A model generated the notes under the pieces. It searched no databases and was not told where the DNA came from. It saw only the letters and a list, made by a program, of their open reading frames with translations. DNA of 10,253 bases from JAJCYE01 sp036260105 (lineage in GTDB: Bacteria > Actinomycetota > CADDZG01 > JAHWKV01), in the NCBI GenBank assembly GCA_036260105.1, contig DATAAN010000073.1, positions 1-10,253 on the forward strand, written 5' to 3'. The translations under genes and the position numbers were made by a program. Shown here in pieces: positions 1-6,764 of the stretch (positions within the stretch are counted from its first letter, which is position 1; every line of letters starts with the position of its first letter).

Positions 1-644
1 AGCAGCCGGCCGACCTCCGGAACCCGAAGAAGCGCTGCCCAGCAGAGCAGCAGGTCGTCGAAGTCGAGCACCTGCCGCTGTCTCTTGCGGGCCGTGTAGG
101 CCTCGAAAGTCGCCCGAATCTCCGCTCGCTCGTCGGCGCACCAGGGGAAGTGCTCCCTAAGCACCTGGGACAGCGGGGACCTGGTGTTGACGCAGCGGCT
201 GAGGATCTCGGCGAGCGTCTGCTTGCGAGCCCTGCGGCGGCGAGCCGGCGACAAGTCCTCATGCGGCCCCTCCAGCTCCTTGCGCACCAGGGCCAGCAGG
301 TCCGAGGTGTCGGTCTGGTCAAGCACGGTGAAGGACGGCTCCAGGCCGATCGCACGGCCGTGCCGGCGCAAAAGCCGGTTGGCGACCGCATGGAAGGTCC
401 CGCCCCAAGCGCCGGCCGTCGACTCCCCCGCAGTCTGCTCGGCGCGGTTGAGCAGCTCGGCCGCGGCCCTGCGGCTGAAGGTGAGCATCAGGATTCGCTC
501 CGACGGCGTGCCCGTTCGCAGGAGGTAAGCCAGCCGGGCTGCGAGCGTGGTCGTCTTCCCGGTGCCGGCTCCGGCGACGATAAGGAGGTTGCCGCCCGTC
601 CAGGTCGCGGCGGTGCGCTGCTCGTCGGTCAGCGTATCGAACAT
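1..644 (-). CDS. UvrD/Rep-type superfamily 1 DNA helicase, N-terminal part (runs off the left edge)
   Basis: Translating the minus strand from the ATG at 644-642 gives 214 residues with no stop up to the window edge, so the gene continues outside. The first line reads MFDTLTDEQRTAA (Q-motif-like), then a Walker A loop GAGTGKTTT around residues 25-33, motif Ia MLTFSRRAAAELLNR at about 53-67, TFHAVANRLLRRHG at about 83-96, and LDFDDLLL close to the visible end. These are hallmarks of UvrD/PcrA/Rep ATP-dependent 3'-5' helicases, which act in repair and replication restart. Family members are usually about 650-750 residues, so about a third is present; motifs II-VI are not visible. It starts 20 bases after the regulator gene but has no Shine-Dalgarno sequence. 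A -10 box seven bases before the ATG and an overlapping LexA-type palindrome suggest its own leaderless, SOS-controlled transcription. Which UvrD subfamily it belongs to cannot be decided from this part. Confidence 0.9.
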   Translation of the reverse strand, partial: MFDTLTDEQRTAATWTGGNLLIVAGAGTGKTTTLAARLAYLLRTGTPSERILMLTFSRRAAAELLNRAEQTAGESTAGAWGGTFHAVANRLLRRHGRAIGLEPSFTVLDQTDTSDLLALVRKELEGPHEDLSPARRRRARKQTLAEILSRCVNTRSPLSQVLREHFPWCADERAEIRATFEAYTARKRQRQVLDFDDLLLCWAALLRVPEVGRL

Positions 645-655
645 GAGTTCGATAC
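634..655. promoter_or_regulatory. LexA-type SOS box overlapping the helicase start codon
   Basis: This is a perfect inverted repeat: arm GTATCGAAC (634-642), spacer ATGA, arm GTTCGATAC (647-655). The core TCGAAC-N4-GTTCGA is the consensus described for LexA sites in mycobacteria and is close to the Bacillus CGAAC-N4-GTTCG box. It covers the helicase start codon (642-644) and runs into the putative -10 box (652-657), an ideal position for repression. The match is seen directly; binding by LexA is inferred. Confidence 0.85.
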
Positions 656-657
656 TA
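652..657 (-). promoter_or_regulatory. Putative -10 box for a leaderless helicase transcript
   Basis: On the minus strand the hexamer TAGTAT (pattern TANNNT) ends seven bases before the helicase ATG, so the predicted transcription start falls at or next to the A of the start codon. No Shine-Dalgarno sequence is present, which fits a leaderless message. No convincing -35 is seen 16-18 bases upstream; that stretch is the 3' end of the regulator gene. Confidence 0.55.
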
Positions 658-664
658 CACGGCG

Positions 665-3655
665 CTAGGTCAGCCGATCCGGATCAATCGTCAGAAGCTG
701 CATCTTCGAGTTGATGCCCAGCTTGGCGTAGGCGTTGGAGAGGTGCGTCTCCACCGTCCGGGAGCCGATGAAAAGGGCGCTGCCGATCTCCTTGGCCGTG
801 AGGCCCTGCTTCGCCAGGCGGACGATCTCCCTCTCGCGAGCGGTCAACGAGACGGCGCCCCGGGCGCCGGCAGCCGCTCGCCGCCCCCGGGTGCCGAGGC
901 CGGCCAGCGCCTGTAGGGTCCGTTCCTTCCGGACCACGGCCGAGCTTTCGTCGAAGAGGGCTGCGGCCCGCTCCAGCGCCCTCACGGCCTCCTCCCGGTC
1001 GATCCGTGCCAGCGCGCGCCCCCGGGCGTCGTGTGCCCGGGCGGTGAACGACTGACAACCCGTCGCAGAGAGAAGGCCTAGTGCCCGATCCGCAGCTTCG
1101 GCGGCGGTGCTCCGCCGCCCCACGGCAAGCAGCGACCAGGCCTCACCGAGGGCCGCGATACCTCGGTAGAGATCCCTGTCCACCTTGTTCGCAATGTCCT
1201 GGAGGTCTTGGGCCGCCCGGGCGACGTCGTCGCTGCGCCCGGTGAGCCATGCCAGCTCCGCCTCGTCGGCGACCATGGGAGCCGCCCAGGGCCACGCCTG
1301 CATCCTGAGAACACTTCGCGCGGCGGGCTGCAGCATTTCGAGCGCCTCCTCCGGCCGGTCCTTGCCCCACAGGACCTGCGCCTCGGCCCAGGTCGCGTAG
1401 TCACTGCAGAATGACCAGGTCTGCCTCCCGTACAGCCCCCGAGCTTTGCGCGCCAGGGCTTCCGCGACCCTTAGATTTCCGGTTTCCGCAGCGGCGCCGG
1501 CGGCGAAGAGAAGTCCGTAACCACGCCGGCGGCTGAGCCCGCCCGGATTCGCTGCGAGAGCCTCCTCGGCAAAGCGGAGGGCTCCTGCGAAGTCGCCGGC
1601 AAACCAGGCCACCATGGCGGACCACTCCAGGACCACGACCTCGACATATCTCGGATAGACGCGCCGTGCCTGATCGAGGAGCGACAGGGCTTCCGGGATA
1701 CGTCCCTGAAGCGCCACGGTGAGGGCGAGAGCCGCCAGGCCGCGGGCCCAGCCGTAATCGTTCCCCGAGTTTCGAGCGATCTCGACCGTCTGGCGTACCG
1801 CCGCCTCCGCCTCGGCGAAGGTCCCCATGGCAAGGTCCTGGTAGCCCTTGACCGCGCCGGCCTGCATGACGACCTCCATCTCGCCCGCCTTCGCCGCCTG
1901 CTCCATCACCACGGCGGCCCGGGAGGCCGACTCGGCGAGGTTGCCCTGCAGCGAAGCCAGCCACGCCAGCTCGGTGGCGGCGAGCAGCGCGCTTCGACCG
2001 TCGCCGGCCTGTTGGAACAGGGTCAGAGCTTCCCGGCACCTGGCCTCGGCCTCGTCCAGCTCACCGGTTCCCCAGCTCAGAAAGCTCGCCAGCCGGAACT
2101 TCACCGCCGCCCGGCGCCCCGCGTCGCCGGTTCGGTCCAGCACGCGGTCGATGTGTCGCATCGCCTCCAGCCCGAGGTACGCGTGCGCGTCGGCCCGGTG
2201 GAAGAGGACCCAATCGGGGGACCGGGAGAGGGCGTCGCCGACTTTCAGCCAGCGCACGTCTCCGGCAGGCAGCAACTCCACCAGGAATCCGAGGATGGTC
2301 AGCGCCTCCTGAAAGGCCTCCCGCTCCTCCGCCTGCCGCACCGCGTTGCTGAGAGCCTCGACCGCCTCGTCGTCTTCGATGCCGGCCGATCGGACGAAGT
2401 GTGGCGCCGCCGCGCCGAGCCTTCCGGCCGCCTGCAGGGCCCGGCCGACCAGCCGGTGGACCGCCCGGCGCCGAGCGGGCCCGATGCTCTCGAAGATCAC
2501 CTCCCGGATCAAAGGGTGTGCGATCTCGTAGGTGAGACTTCGCCCCCGCTCCTCGTCCACCACCAGACGGGACCGCACAAGCTTGTGGAGTATCCGCTCC
2601 AGCCGTTCGGGAGGCCTCGACGAGAGCCGGACCAGCTCATCGAACTCCACTCTTTGGCCGACGACGGCCATCAGCTCCAGCGTGGCGAGAGCAGCTTCGT
2701 CCAGGCCCTCGAGCTGGTTTTTGACGACGCCGGCAAGCGCCTCCGGCAGCGAGCGCAGATGCGGCGAGTCAAGGTCGGCGCCCTGCTCCACCAGCGCCTG
2801 GAGCAGTGAGATGGCGTACATCGCGTTGCCTCGGGACTGGTCGACGAGCCAGTCGACGAGTGAGGGCGACGGCTCCTCGCCCAGAAACGACTCCGCCAGC
2901 TCGCCGACAGCCTGCCGATCGAGCGGTGGCACGGAGAGGCGGAGAAGGATCCGGTCCTTCTCCAGCCAGCTCAGCACCTCCCTCGCGATCGGCAAGCTGT
3001 CGAGCTCAGCTGCCCTGGCTGATGCAACAACCAATATGCGCTCGTGGTAGAGGCTTCTTGCGAAGTAGTGGAGCGCTTCCCATGACGAGGCGTCGGCCAG
3101 GTGCAGGTCGTCCAGGACTATCTGCACCGGAGCCTGCTTCGACAGGTTGGCGAGCAGCGCGGCGAGCCCCTGCAGCAGCCTCTGGCGGGGCGGCTCCTGG
3201 ATGGGCGCGGATCCCGTCACTGCCGCGACGCTTCGCAGCAGGCCGGCGAGGTCGTCGAGGAAGCCGCCGCATAGGCGCACGACCTCCTCCGAGGGCAGGT
3301 TGCGGAGATATCCCTCGAAAGCCTCTGCCCACAGGCCCATGGGAGCCGTCTCGCCCAGAGGATATGCACGGGCGACGAGGGGAATGCTCGAACGGCGTCC
3401 CGCAGCAAGACATTCCGCCGCCAGCCGGCTCTTGCCCACTCCGGGGTCCCCCGACAGCACGGCACAGCGGAAGTTGCCCGAGGCCGAGGTCCTTCGGACC
3501 TCTTCCAGCTGCGACTGAAGCAAAGCTCGGCCTACAAGCCTCGTCTTGCGCAGCATTCCCTTAGTTTTCGGATAGCCGGAACTCGAGATTTCTCTTCCCG
3601 ACACAATAGATTCAGATCGAGGGACCATCAAGGCGACTCTCTCCCCGGCGGTCAC
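665..3655 (-). CDS. Large ATP-binding LuxR-family transcriptional regulator (LAL/MalT-like STAND architecture)
   Basis: The 996-residue protein has an N-terminal AAA/STAND-type ATPase: LVGR near residue 40, Walker A GDPGVGKS at 69-76 and Walker B IVLDDLHLAD at about 179-188. A long alanine-rich helical region follows (about 380-930, TPR-like, probably the sensor/oligomerisation part). It ends in a LuxR helix-turn-helix at about 937-988 (LTAREREIVRLAKQGLTAKEIG ... SRTVETHLSNAYAKLGI, interrupted here). Such proteins bind ATP and an unknown inducer, then activate transcription. The GTG start at 3655 overlaps the stop of the DUF1326 gene as GTGA, implying translational coupling. The start is uncertain: ATG at 3628 has GGGAGAG upstream, and ATG at 3556 lies just before the conserved ATPase domain. 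Codons between 3628 and 3557 are unusually AT-rich. The effector and target genes cannot be read from the sequence; the upstream operon and the intergenic region at 4542-4750 are natural candidates. Confidence 0.93.
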   Translation of the reverse strand: MTAGERVALMVPRSESIVSGREISSSGYPKTKGMLRKTRLVGRALLQSQLEEVRRTSASGNFRCAVLSGDPGVGKSRLAAECLAAGRRSSIPLVARAYPLGETAPMGLWAEAFEGYLRNLPSEEVVRLCGGFLDDLAGLLRSVAAVTGSAPIQEPPRQRLLQGLAALLANLSKQAPVQIVLDDLHLADASSWEALHYFARSLYHERILVVASARAAELDSLPIAREVLSWLEKDRILLRLSVPPLDRQAVGELAESFLGEEPSPSLVDWLVDQSRGNAMYAISLLQALVEQGADLDSPHLRSLPEALAGVVKNQLEGLDEAALATLELMAVVGQRVEFDELVRLSSRPPERLERILHKLVRSRLVVDEERGRSLTYEIAHPLIREVIFESIGPARRRAVHRLVGRALQAAGRLGAAAPHFVRSAGIEDDEAVEALSNAVRQAEEREAFQEALTILGFLVELLPAGDVRWLKVGDALSRSPDWVLFHRADAHAYLGLEAMRHIDRVLDRTGDAGRRAAVKFRLASFLSWGTGELDEAEARCREALTLFQQAGDGRSALLAATELAWLASLQGNLAESASRAAVVMEQAAKAGEMEVVMQAGAVKGYQDLAMGTFAEAEAAVRQTVEIARNSGNDYGWARGLAALALTVALQGRIPEALSLLDQARRVYPRYVEVVVLEWSAMVAWFAGDFAGALRFAEEALAANPGGLSRRRGYGLLFAAGAAAETGNLRVAEALARKARGLYGRQTWSFCSDYATWAEAQVLWGKDRPEEALEMLQPAARSVLRMQAWPWAAPMVADEAELAWLTGRSDDVARAAQDLQDIANKVDRDLYRGIAALGEAWSLLAVGRRSTAAEAADRALGLLSATGCQSFTARAHDARGRALARIDREEAVRALERAAALFDESSAVVRKERTLQALAGLGTRGRRAAAGARGAVSLTAREREIVRLAKQGLTAKEIGSALFIGSRTVETHLSNAYAKLGINSKMQLLTIDPDRLT
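3603..3631 (-). promoter_or_regulatory. Possible internal promoter near the regulator start
   Basis: On the minus strand TTGATG (3631-3626) and TATTGT (3608-3603) are separated by exactly 17 bases, four of six matches to each sigma-70-type consensus hexamer. They lie in an AT-rich island within the first 33 codons of the regulator frame. Initiation here would leave about 40 bases before the in-frame ATG at 3556, so the regulator could also be transcribed separately from the two upstream genes. Chance similarity is possible. Confidence 0.3.
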
Positions 3656-4248
3656 GGCAGGTCGAACCTGAACGATCCTCGCACGACCCGCGCCCGTGGC
3701 CTCCGGAATACCATCCCGAAATCCGGCACTTCGACCTGAAGATCGGTCCCGTCCCCGATCCAGTTGGACCGCCAGGGAGCGGCCGACCCCGCCGGGTGAC
3801 TGGCGGGTATCGGGCGGCCGGTCGCAACAACTTTCAGCATGTCTGGGACTGCTATCGTGCTTCGCGTCTCCTCGAGGCGGTAGTTGATCGGGACCTGGTA
3901 GAAGCCGACCTGCTCACCGCTGAGCGACGCCAGGTCGGCCAGCCGTCCGCCGAGCCGTCCCTGGAAGGCGTCGACCACCCACCGCACCACCTCGGGCGGG
4001 GCGTCCTCGTCGATCAACAGCAAGCGGCGGGAGCGCCTTGCGGCGCCGGCCCCAGTCTTCGTCGTCACCGTGATGAGCGGGGTTCCCGAGACGCCGATCC
4101 CGGCCACATGCCCGTCGTCGATCAGCCAGGAAGTGACGGCGACCGAACCGGCGTCACCGGCTTTTCCATCCAGCCAGAACGGAGCCCCCGCATATGCGTC
4201 CAGGACGGTTCCCTGAAGGCGGTAGCCAGCCTCCACCTGCACGGTCAC
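3652..4248 (-). CDS. DUF1326-type protein lacking all cysteines
   Basis: Reading from GTG at 4248 gives 198 residues. The C-terminal two thirds look like the DUF1326 family: LLLIDEDAPPEVVRWVVDAF at about 77-95, then GRLGGRLADLASLSGE near 98-112, and the closing PDFGMVFRRPR ... RGSFRF at about 175-195. Family members usually begin with a G-Y-x-E-A-C-N-C ... C-P-C motif; here the matching stretch reads YRLQGTVLDAYAGAPFW and the whole protein contains no cysteine. The family's function is not established; the conserved cysteines are usually suspected of metal or redox roles, so this copy has probably lost that chemistry. The GTG start forms a GTGA overlap with the end of the membrane-protein gene, and its stop forms another GTGA with the regulator start. 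A longer in-frame opening back to 4512 is rejected because it lies over the membrane-protein gene. The family call comes from remembered motifs, not a search. Confidence 0.75.
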   Translation of the reverse strand: MTVQVEAGYRLQGTVLDAYAGAPFWLDGKAGDAGSVAVTSWLIDDGHVAGIGVSGTPLITVTTKTGAGAARRSRRLLLIDEDAPPEVVRWVVDAFQGRLGGRLADLASLSGEQVGFYQVPINYRLEETRSTIAVPDMLKVVATGRPIPASHPAGSAAPWRSNWIGDGTDLQVEVPDFGMVFRRPRARVVRGSFRFDLP

Positions 4249-4541
4249 GCCCGCTTCGCCCGAGCCGCAGTGGAACCGCCGGAAATCATTCTGGAGATTC
4301 CGGGAGCCGACGCCAGGTACCTGCGCCCACCCGGGAGCCCGGTGCGGAGCACACTCGCAAGCTTCCCGGTGTCCTCGAAGAGGTGAAGGAAATAAGTGAG
4401 CAGCCCGATCACCGGCCAAAGGAACAGGGCACCGGAAAAGTGAAATGCCCCCGACAGATCCGGCGTGGTGACGAGCACCATGCTCAACCCGATGATTACA
4501 TAGAAGGAGCAACGAACCCCTCGCTCGACGAAGAACCGCAT
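4245..4541 (-). CDS. Small two-helix membrane protein of unknown function
   Basis: The product has 98 residues. Two hydrophobic segments are visible, about residues 12-26 (SFYVIIGLSMVLVT) and 38-54 (ALFLWPVIGLLTYFLHLF), followed by a basic tail ending ARAKRA, so it is probably an inner-membrane protein with the tail in the cytoplasm. ATG at 4541 is preferred over a TTG at 4577; a GGGG run about nine bases upstream is the only ribosome-binding candidate. Its stop overlaps the DUF1326 start as GTGA, making it the first gene of a three-gene coupled unit with the DUF1326 protein and the LuxR regulator. I recognise no family. The hydrophobic frame and the overlaps support a real gene. Confidence 0.65.
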   Translation of the reverse strand: MRFFVERGVRCSFYVIIGLSMVLVTTPDLSGAFHFSGALFLWPVIGLLTYFLHLFEDTGKLASVLRTGLPGGRRYLASAPGISRMISGGSTAARAKRA

Positions 4542-4591
4542 AGCTTCAACCCCCGGTGCTCGACTTGTCTTCCGCAAGGCAAAAGCTATTC

Positions 4592-4645
4592 AGCGGAGAT
4601 ACGGATGACTTCCGTGGGATTGCGTAGCGGAGTACGGAGATTCCG
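4592..4645. repeat. Cluster of CGGA/TCCG half-sites in the divergent intergenic region
   Basis: There is a near-perfect direct repeat, AGCGGAGATACGGA (4592-4605) and AGCGGAGTACGGA (4626-4638), 34 bases apart. The same element also occurs as inverted pairs: ACGGA-tgact-TCCGT (4601-4615) and CGGA-gat-TCCG (4635-4645). Six CGGA-type half-sites thus fall in 54 bases between divergent transcription units, as expected of a multi-site regulator target. Which protein binds is unknown; the LuxR regulator of the leftward operon is the nearest candidate. Confidence 0.45.
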
Positions 4646-4682
4646 AGAAAGGAAAAGGCATTTCGCGTTTTCCCAACCTCGG
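4643..4682. promoter_or_regulatory. Two-part dyad upstream of the acyltransferase promoter
   Basis: Nested inverted arms are seen: outer CCGAG (4643-4647) with CTCGG (4678-4682), inner GGAAAA (4651-4656) with TTTTCC (4668-4673), and an 11-base centre. The dyad ends one base before the putative TATCAT -10 box, so it would span the -35 region. It could be an operator; as a terminator it has no place, since no gene ends here. Confidence 0.35.
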
Positions 4683-4683
4683 G

Positions 4684-4689
4684 TATCAT
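4684..4689 (+). promoter_or_regulatory. Putative -10 box for the acyltransferase gene
   Basis: TATCAT matches five of six positions of TATAAT and fits the actinobacterial TANNNT pattern. It predicts a transcript start near 4696 and a 5' leader of about 55 bases to the ATG at 4751. The -35 position (4661-4666, TTTCGC) is poor, suggesting either a factor-dependent promoter or a chance match. Confidence 0.4.
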
Positions 4690-4750
4690 CTGCGTCCCCC
4701 CAGCGCAACAGAACTTGACAAAGATTTCGGCGAAGCATCGAGGGCGGAAG

Positions 4751-6724
4751 ATGGCTACCAGGTTTGAAGCGGCGTCCGCGCCGGCCTACAAGTGGGCCGA
4801 CGCCAGTCGCGCGCCGCAGCCCAACCCCCACGGCAAGCACCGGAAGATAGCCAAGACCCCCACCCAGAACCCCGCGGAACGCAGTTCGCTGAGCTACATG
4901 CCGGCACTGGACGGACTACGGGCGGTGGCGGTTCTGGCGGTGCTCGCCTACCACGCGGACCTTCCGTGGGCCCGGGCCGGCTTCCTCGGTGTCGACGTGT
5001 TCTTCGTCATCAGCGGCTACCTGATCACTGCGCTTCTGCTGAGCGAGCACACGCGGAGCGGGCGCATCAACCTAAAGCGGTTCTGGGGCCGGCGGGCTCT
5101 CCGGCTCCTTCCCGGCCTCCTGCTGATGCTGGCCGTGGTCGCCGTGATCGTGCCCGTGCTTGCGCCGGACCAGAACGAGAACCTGAGGGGCGACCTGACG
5201 GCGGCCTTGACCTACGTAAGCAACTGGTGGCTCATCTTCCAGGACCAGCCTTACTTCGAGGCGATCGGCAGACCGCCGCTCCTGCAGCATCTGTGGAGCC
5301 TGGCCGTCGAGGAGCAGTTCTACCTGCTGTGGCCCGTCGTCCTGGCGTTCGGCCTGCGGAACAAGAGCCGCAATCCGCGGCGGCTCGTCAAGTGGGTGCT
5401 GCTGGCAGTCGCAGGGTCCGCCACGGCGATGGCCGTCCTCTACAACCCCGAGGGTGACACCTCACGGATCTACTACGGGACCGACACCCGCGTCGGCACA
5501 ATCCTCCTCGGGGCCGCTCTGGCCTTCGTCTGGAGCCCCGGGCACCGGACGGCAACCCCGAACTGGGTGGGCAGCTTCGCCCGCGACACGGCGGGGCTGG
5601 GTTCGCTTCTCGCCATCGGCTGGATGGTGGTGACGTGGAACGAGTTCGAGCCCCAGCTGTACCGGGGCGGGTTCACCATGGTCGCCCTCCTGTCCGTTGT
5701 CGTCGTGGGAGCGGCGTCGCATCCGGGGGGCGTGACGAGGGCGCTGCTCGGCAACCTGCCGATGCGATGGCTTGGACAGCGCTCCTACTCCATCTACCTG
5801 TGGCACTGGCCGGTCTTCATGCTGACTCGTCCCGAGCTCGACACCAACCTCACCGGGCTGCCCCTGCTGGCGGTTCGCATCGGTCTGACGCTTTCTCTTG
5901 CGGTGGCCGGGTACGGCCTCGTCGAGAGACCGGTCCGGCTGGGGGCCCTGAGCCGGGCGTGGGACAAGGTGCGGACGGGATTGTCGTCGCACAAGTTCGG
6001 CCGTGCGACCGCCGGGCTTGCCTCGCTGTCACTGCTGGCCGTTGCCGGCGCCGCCATCGGATCCGGGATCGTCATCCCACACCAGGCCCCGGAGACGCCG
6101 GCGGAAGCCGCTCTGGAGCACGTCTCAACCTCGGCCAGCGCCTCTCAGCCGATGGAGGGCGTGAACCTGACGCAGGCCCCGCCGCCTCCGGCGCCCGGGG
6201 CGGCGCCCCCTCCTCCGGCTCCGGTCCAGCCGCCGCCGCCGCCTCTCGCCGGCGCGCCCGCCGGAAGAGTGACCGCTATTGGGGACTCGGTGATGCTCTA
6301 TGCCAGGGACGCGCTGATCGGTCGCTTCGGAAATGCGATCGTGGACGCCGGTATCGGGCGTCAGACCAAGGGCGTCATAGAGGCCGCGCAGGGGCTCAAG
6401 GAGCGCGGGGAGCTGGGCGAGAGCGTCATCGTGCACATGGGGACCAACGGAGTAATCACCGTCAAGCAGTTCGACCAGCTGATGGAGCTGCTGAAGGACG
6501 TCCCACGTGTTCTGGTCGTGAACGTGAAGGTTGCCCGACCCTGGGAGTCCGTCAACAACCAGCTGCTCGCCGAGAACATAGGACGTTACCCGAACGCCAG
6601 GCTCGTGGACTGGAAGGCGGCCGCCACGGCTCACCCCGAGGTCTTCTACAAAGACGGCGTCCACCTGCGGCCGACCGGGGTAGGCGTCTACGTCGACCTC
6701 CTGAGCGGAAGCGTCACAGGGTAG
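4751..6724 (+). CDS. Membrane acyltransferase-3 / SGNH-domain fusion (OafA/OatA-like O-acetyltransferase)
   Basis: The product has 657 residues. A basic, probably cytosolic N-terminus of about 50 residues is followed by the acyltransferase-3 membrane domain (about 51-400) with DGLRAVAVLAVLAYH (54-68, conserved His68), FLGVDVFFVISGYLIT (78-93), RRALRLLP (114-121), LWSLAVEEQFYLLWP (181-195) and YSIYLWHWP (346-354). After a further helix (about 422-442) and a proline-rich linker (about 476-503) comes an SGNH hydrolase-like domain with GDSV (511-514, Ser513), GTNG (564-567) and DGVH (635-638, the Asp/His pair). In this family the membrane part passes acetyl groups across the membrane and the outer SGNH domain places them on peptidoglycan or surface polysaccharide; the acceptor here is unknown. 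ATG at 4751, with GAGG about nine bases upstream, is preferred over a TTG at 4715. The gene appears to be a single-gene unit. Confidence 0.92.
   Translation: MATRFEAASAPAYKWADASRAPQPNPHGKHRKIAKTPTQNPAERSSLSYMPALDGLRAVAVLAVLAYHADLPWARAGFLGVDVFFVISGYLITALLLSEHTRSGRINLKRFWGRRALRLLPGLLLMLAVVAVIVPVLAPDQNENLRGDLTAALTYVSNWWLIFQDQPYFEAIGRPPLLQHLWSLAVEEQFYLLWPVVLAFGLRNKSRNPRRLVKWVLLAVAGSATAMAVLYNPEGDTSRIYYGTDTRVGTILLGAALAFVWSPGHRTATPNWVGSFARDTAGLGSLLAIGWMVVTWNEFEPQLYRGGFTMVALLSVVVVGAASHPGGVTRALLGNLPMRWLGQRSYSIYLWHWPVFMLTRPELDTNLTGLPLLAVRIGLTLSLAVAGYGLVERPVRLGALSRAWDKVRTGLSSHKFGRATAGLASLSLLAVAGAAIGSGIVIPHQAPETPAEAALEHVSTSASASQPMEGVNLTQAPPPPAPGAAPPPPAPVQPPPPPLAGAPAGRVTAIGDSVMLYARDALIGRFGNAIVDAGIGRQTKGVIEAAQGLKERGELGESVIVHMGTNGVITVKQFDQLMELLKDVPRVLVVNVKVARPWESVNNQLLAENIGRYPNARLVDWKAAATAHPEVFYKDGVHLRPTGVGVYVDLLSGSVTG
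6176..6259 (+). other. Proline-rich linker between the two acyltransferase domains
   Basis: Residues about 476-503 are nearly all proline and alanine, encoded by C-rich runs of CCG/CCT/CCC. The segment joins the membrane acyl-transfer domain to the extracellular SGNH domain and may let the latter reach through the cell wall. Confidence 0.75.
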
Positions 6725-6729
6725 TCCGC

Positions 6730-6757
6730 CACCGGCGCGGCAAGCAGGTCGCCGGTG
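6730..6757. promoter_or_regulatory. Perfect 8+8 inverted repeat before the amino-acid ABC operon
   Basis: CACCGGCG (6730-6737) and CGCCGGTG (6750-6757) are exact inverse complements with a 12-base spacer. The repeat starts five bases after the acyltransferase stop, and its right arm contains the TG of the extended -10 of the importer operon, so it would cover the -35 to -10 interval. No T-run follows, which argues against an intrinsic terminator and for an operator, though an RNA hairpin ending the upstream message is possible. Confidence 0.5.
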
Positions 6758-6764
6758 ATAGATT
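6756..6764 (+). promoter_or_regulatory. Extended -10 promoter element for a leaderless ABC-importer operon
   Basis: TG-A-TAGATT is an extended -10 (TGN-TANNNT) ending seven bases before the ATG at 6772, the same spacing as at the helicase gene. No Shine-Dalgarno sequence precedes the ATG, so a transcript starting at the initiation codon is likely. No clear -35 is present, as is usual with extended -10 promoters. Confidence 0.55.

Noticed and set aside
150..668. Plus-strand open frames of 172 and 114 codons at the left edge
   Set aside because: The opposite strand here encodes a clear UvrD-type helicase with Walker A; the plus-strand products have no recognisable motif and are GC-rich shadows.
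676..685. Ten-base palindrome GATCCGGATC near the regulator stop
   Set aside because: It encodes conserved-frame residues at the regulator C-terminus and has no second copy or promoter context.
4249..4512. Upstream extension of the DUF1326 frame to an ATG at 4512
   Set aside because: Its product has no membrane or family features, while the overlapping frame encodes a coherent two-helix protein; the GTGA at 4245-4248 gives a natural start.
4715..4720. Perfect TTGACA hexamer as a -35 box
   Set aside because: Seventeen bases downstream the sequence is TCGAGG, not a -10, and transcription from there would start at or after the ATG at 4751.
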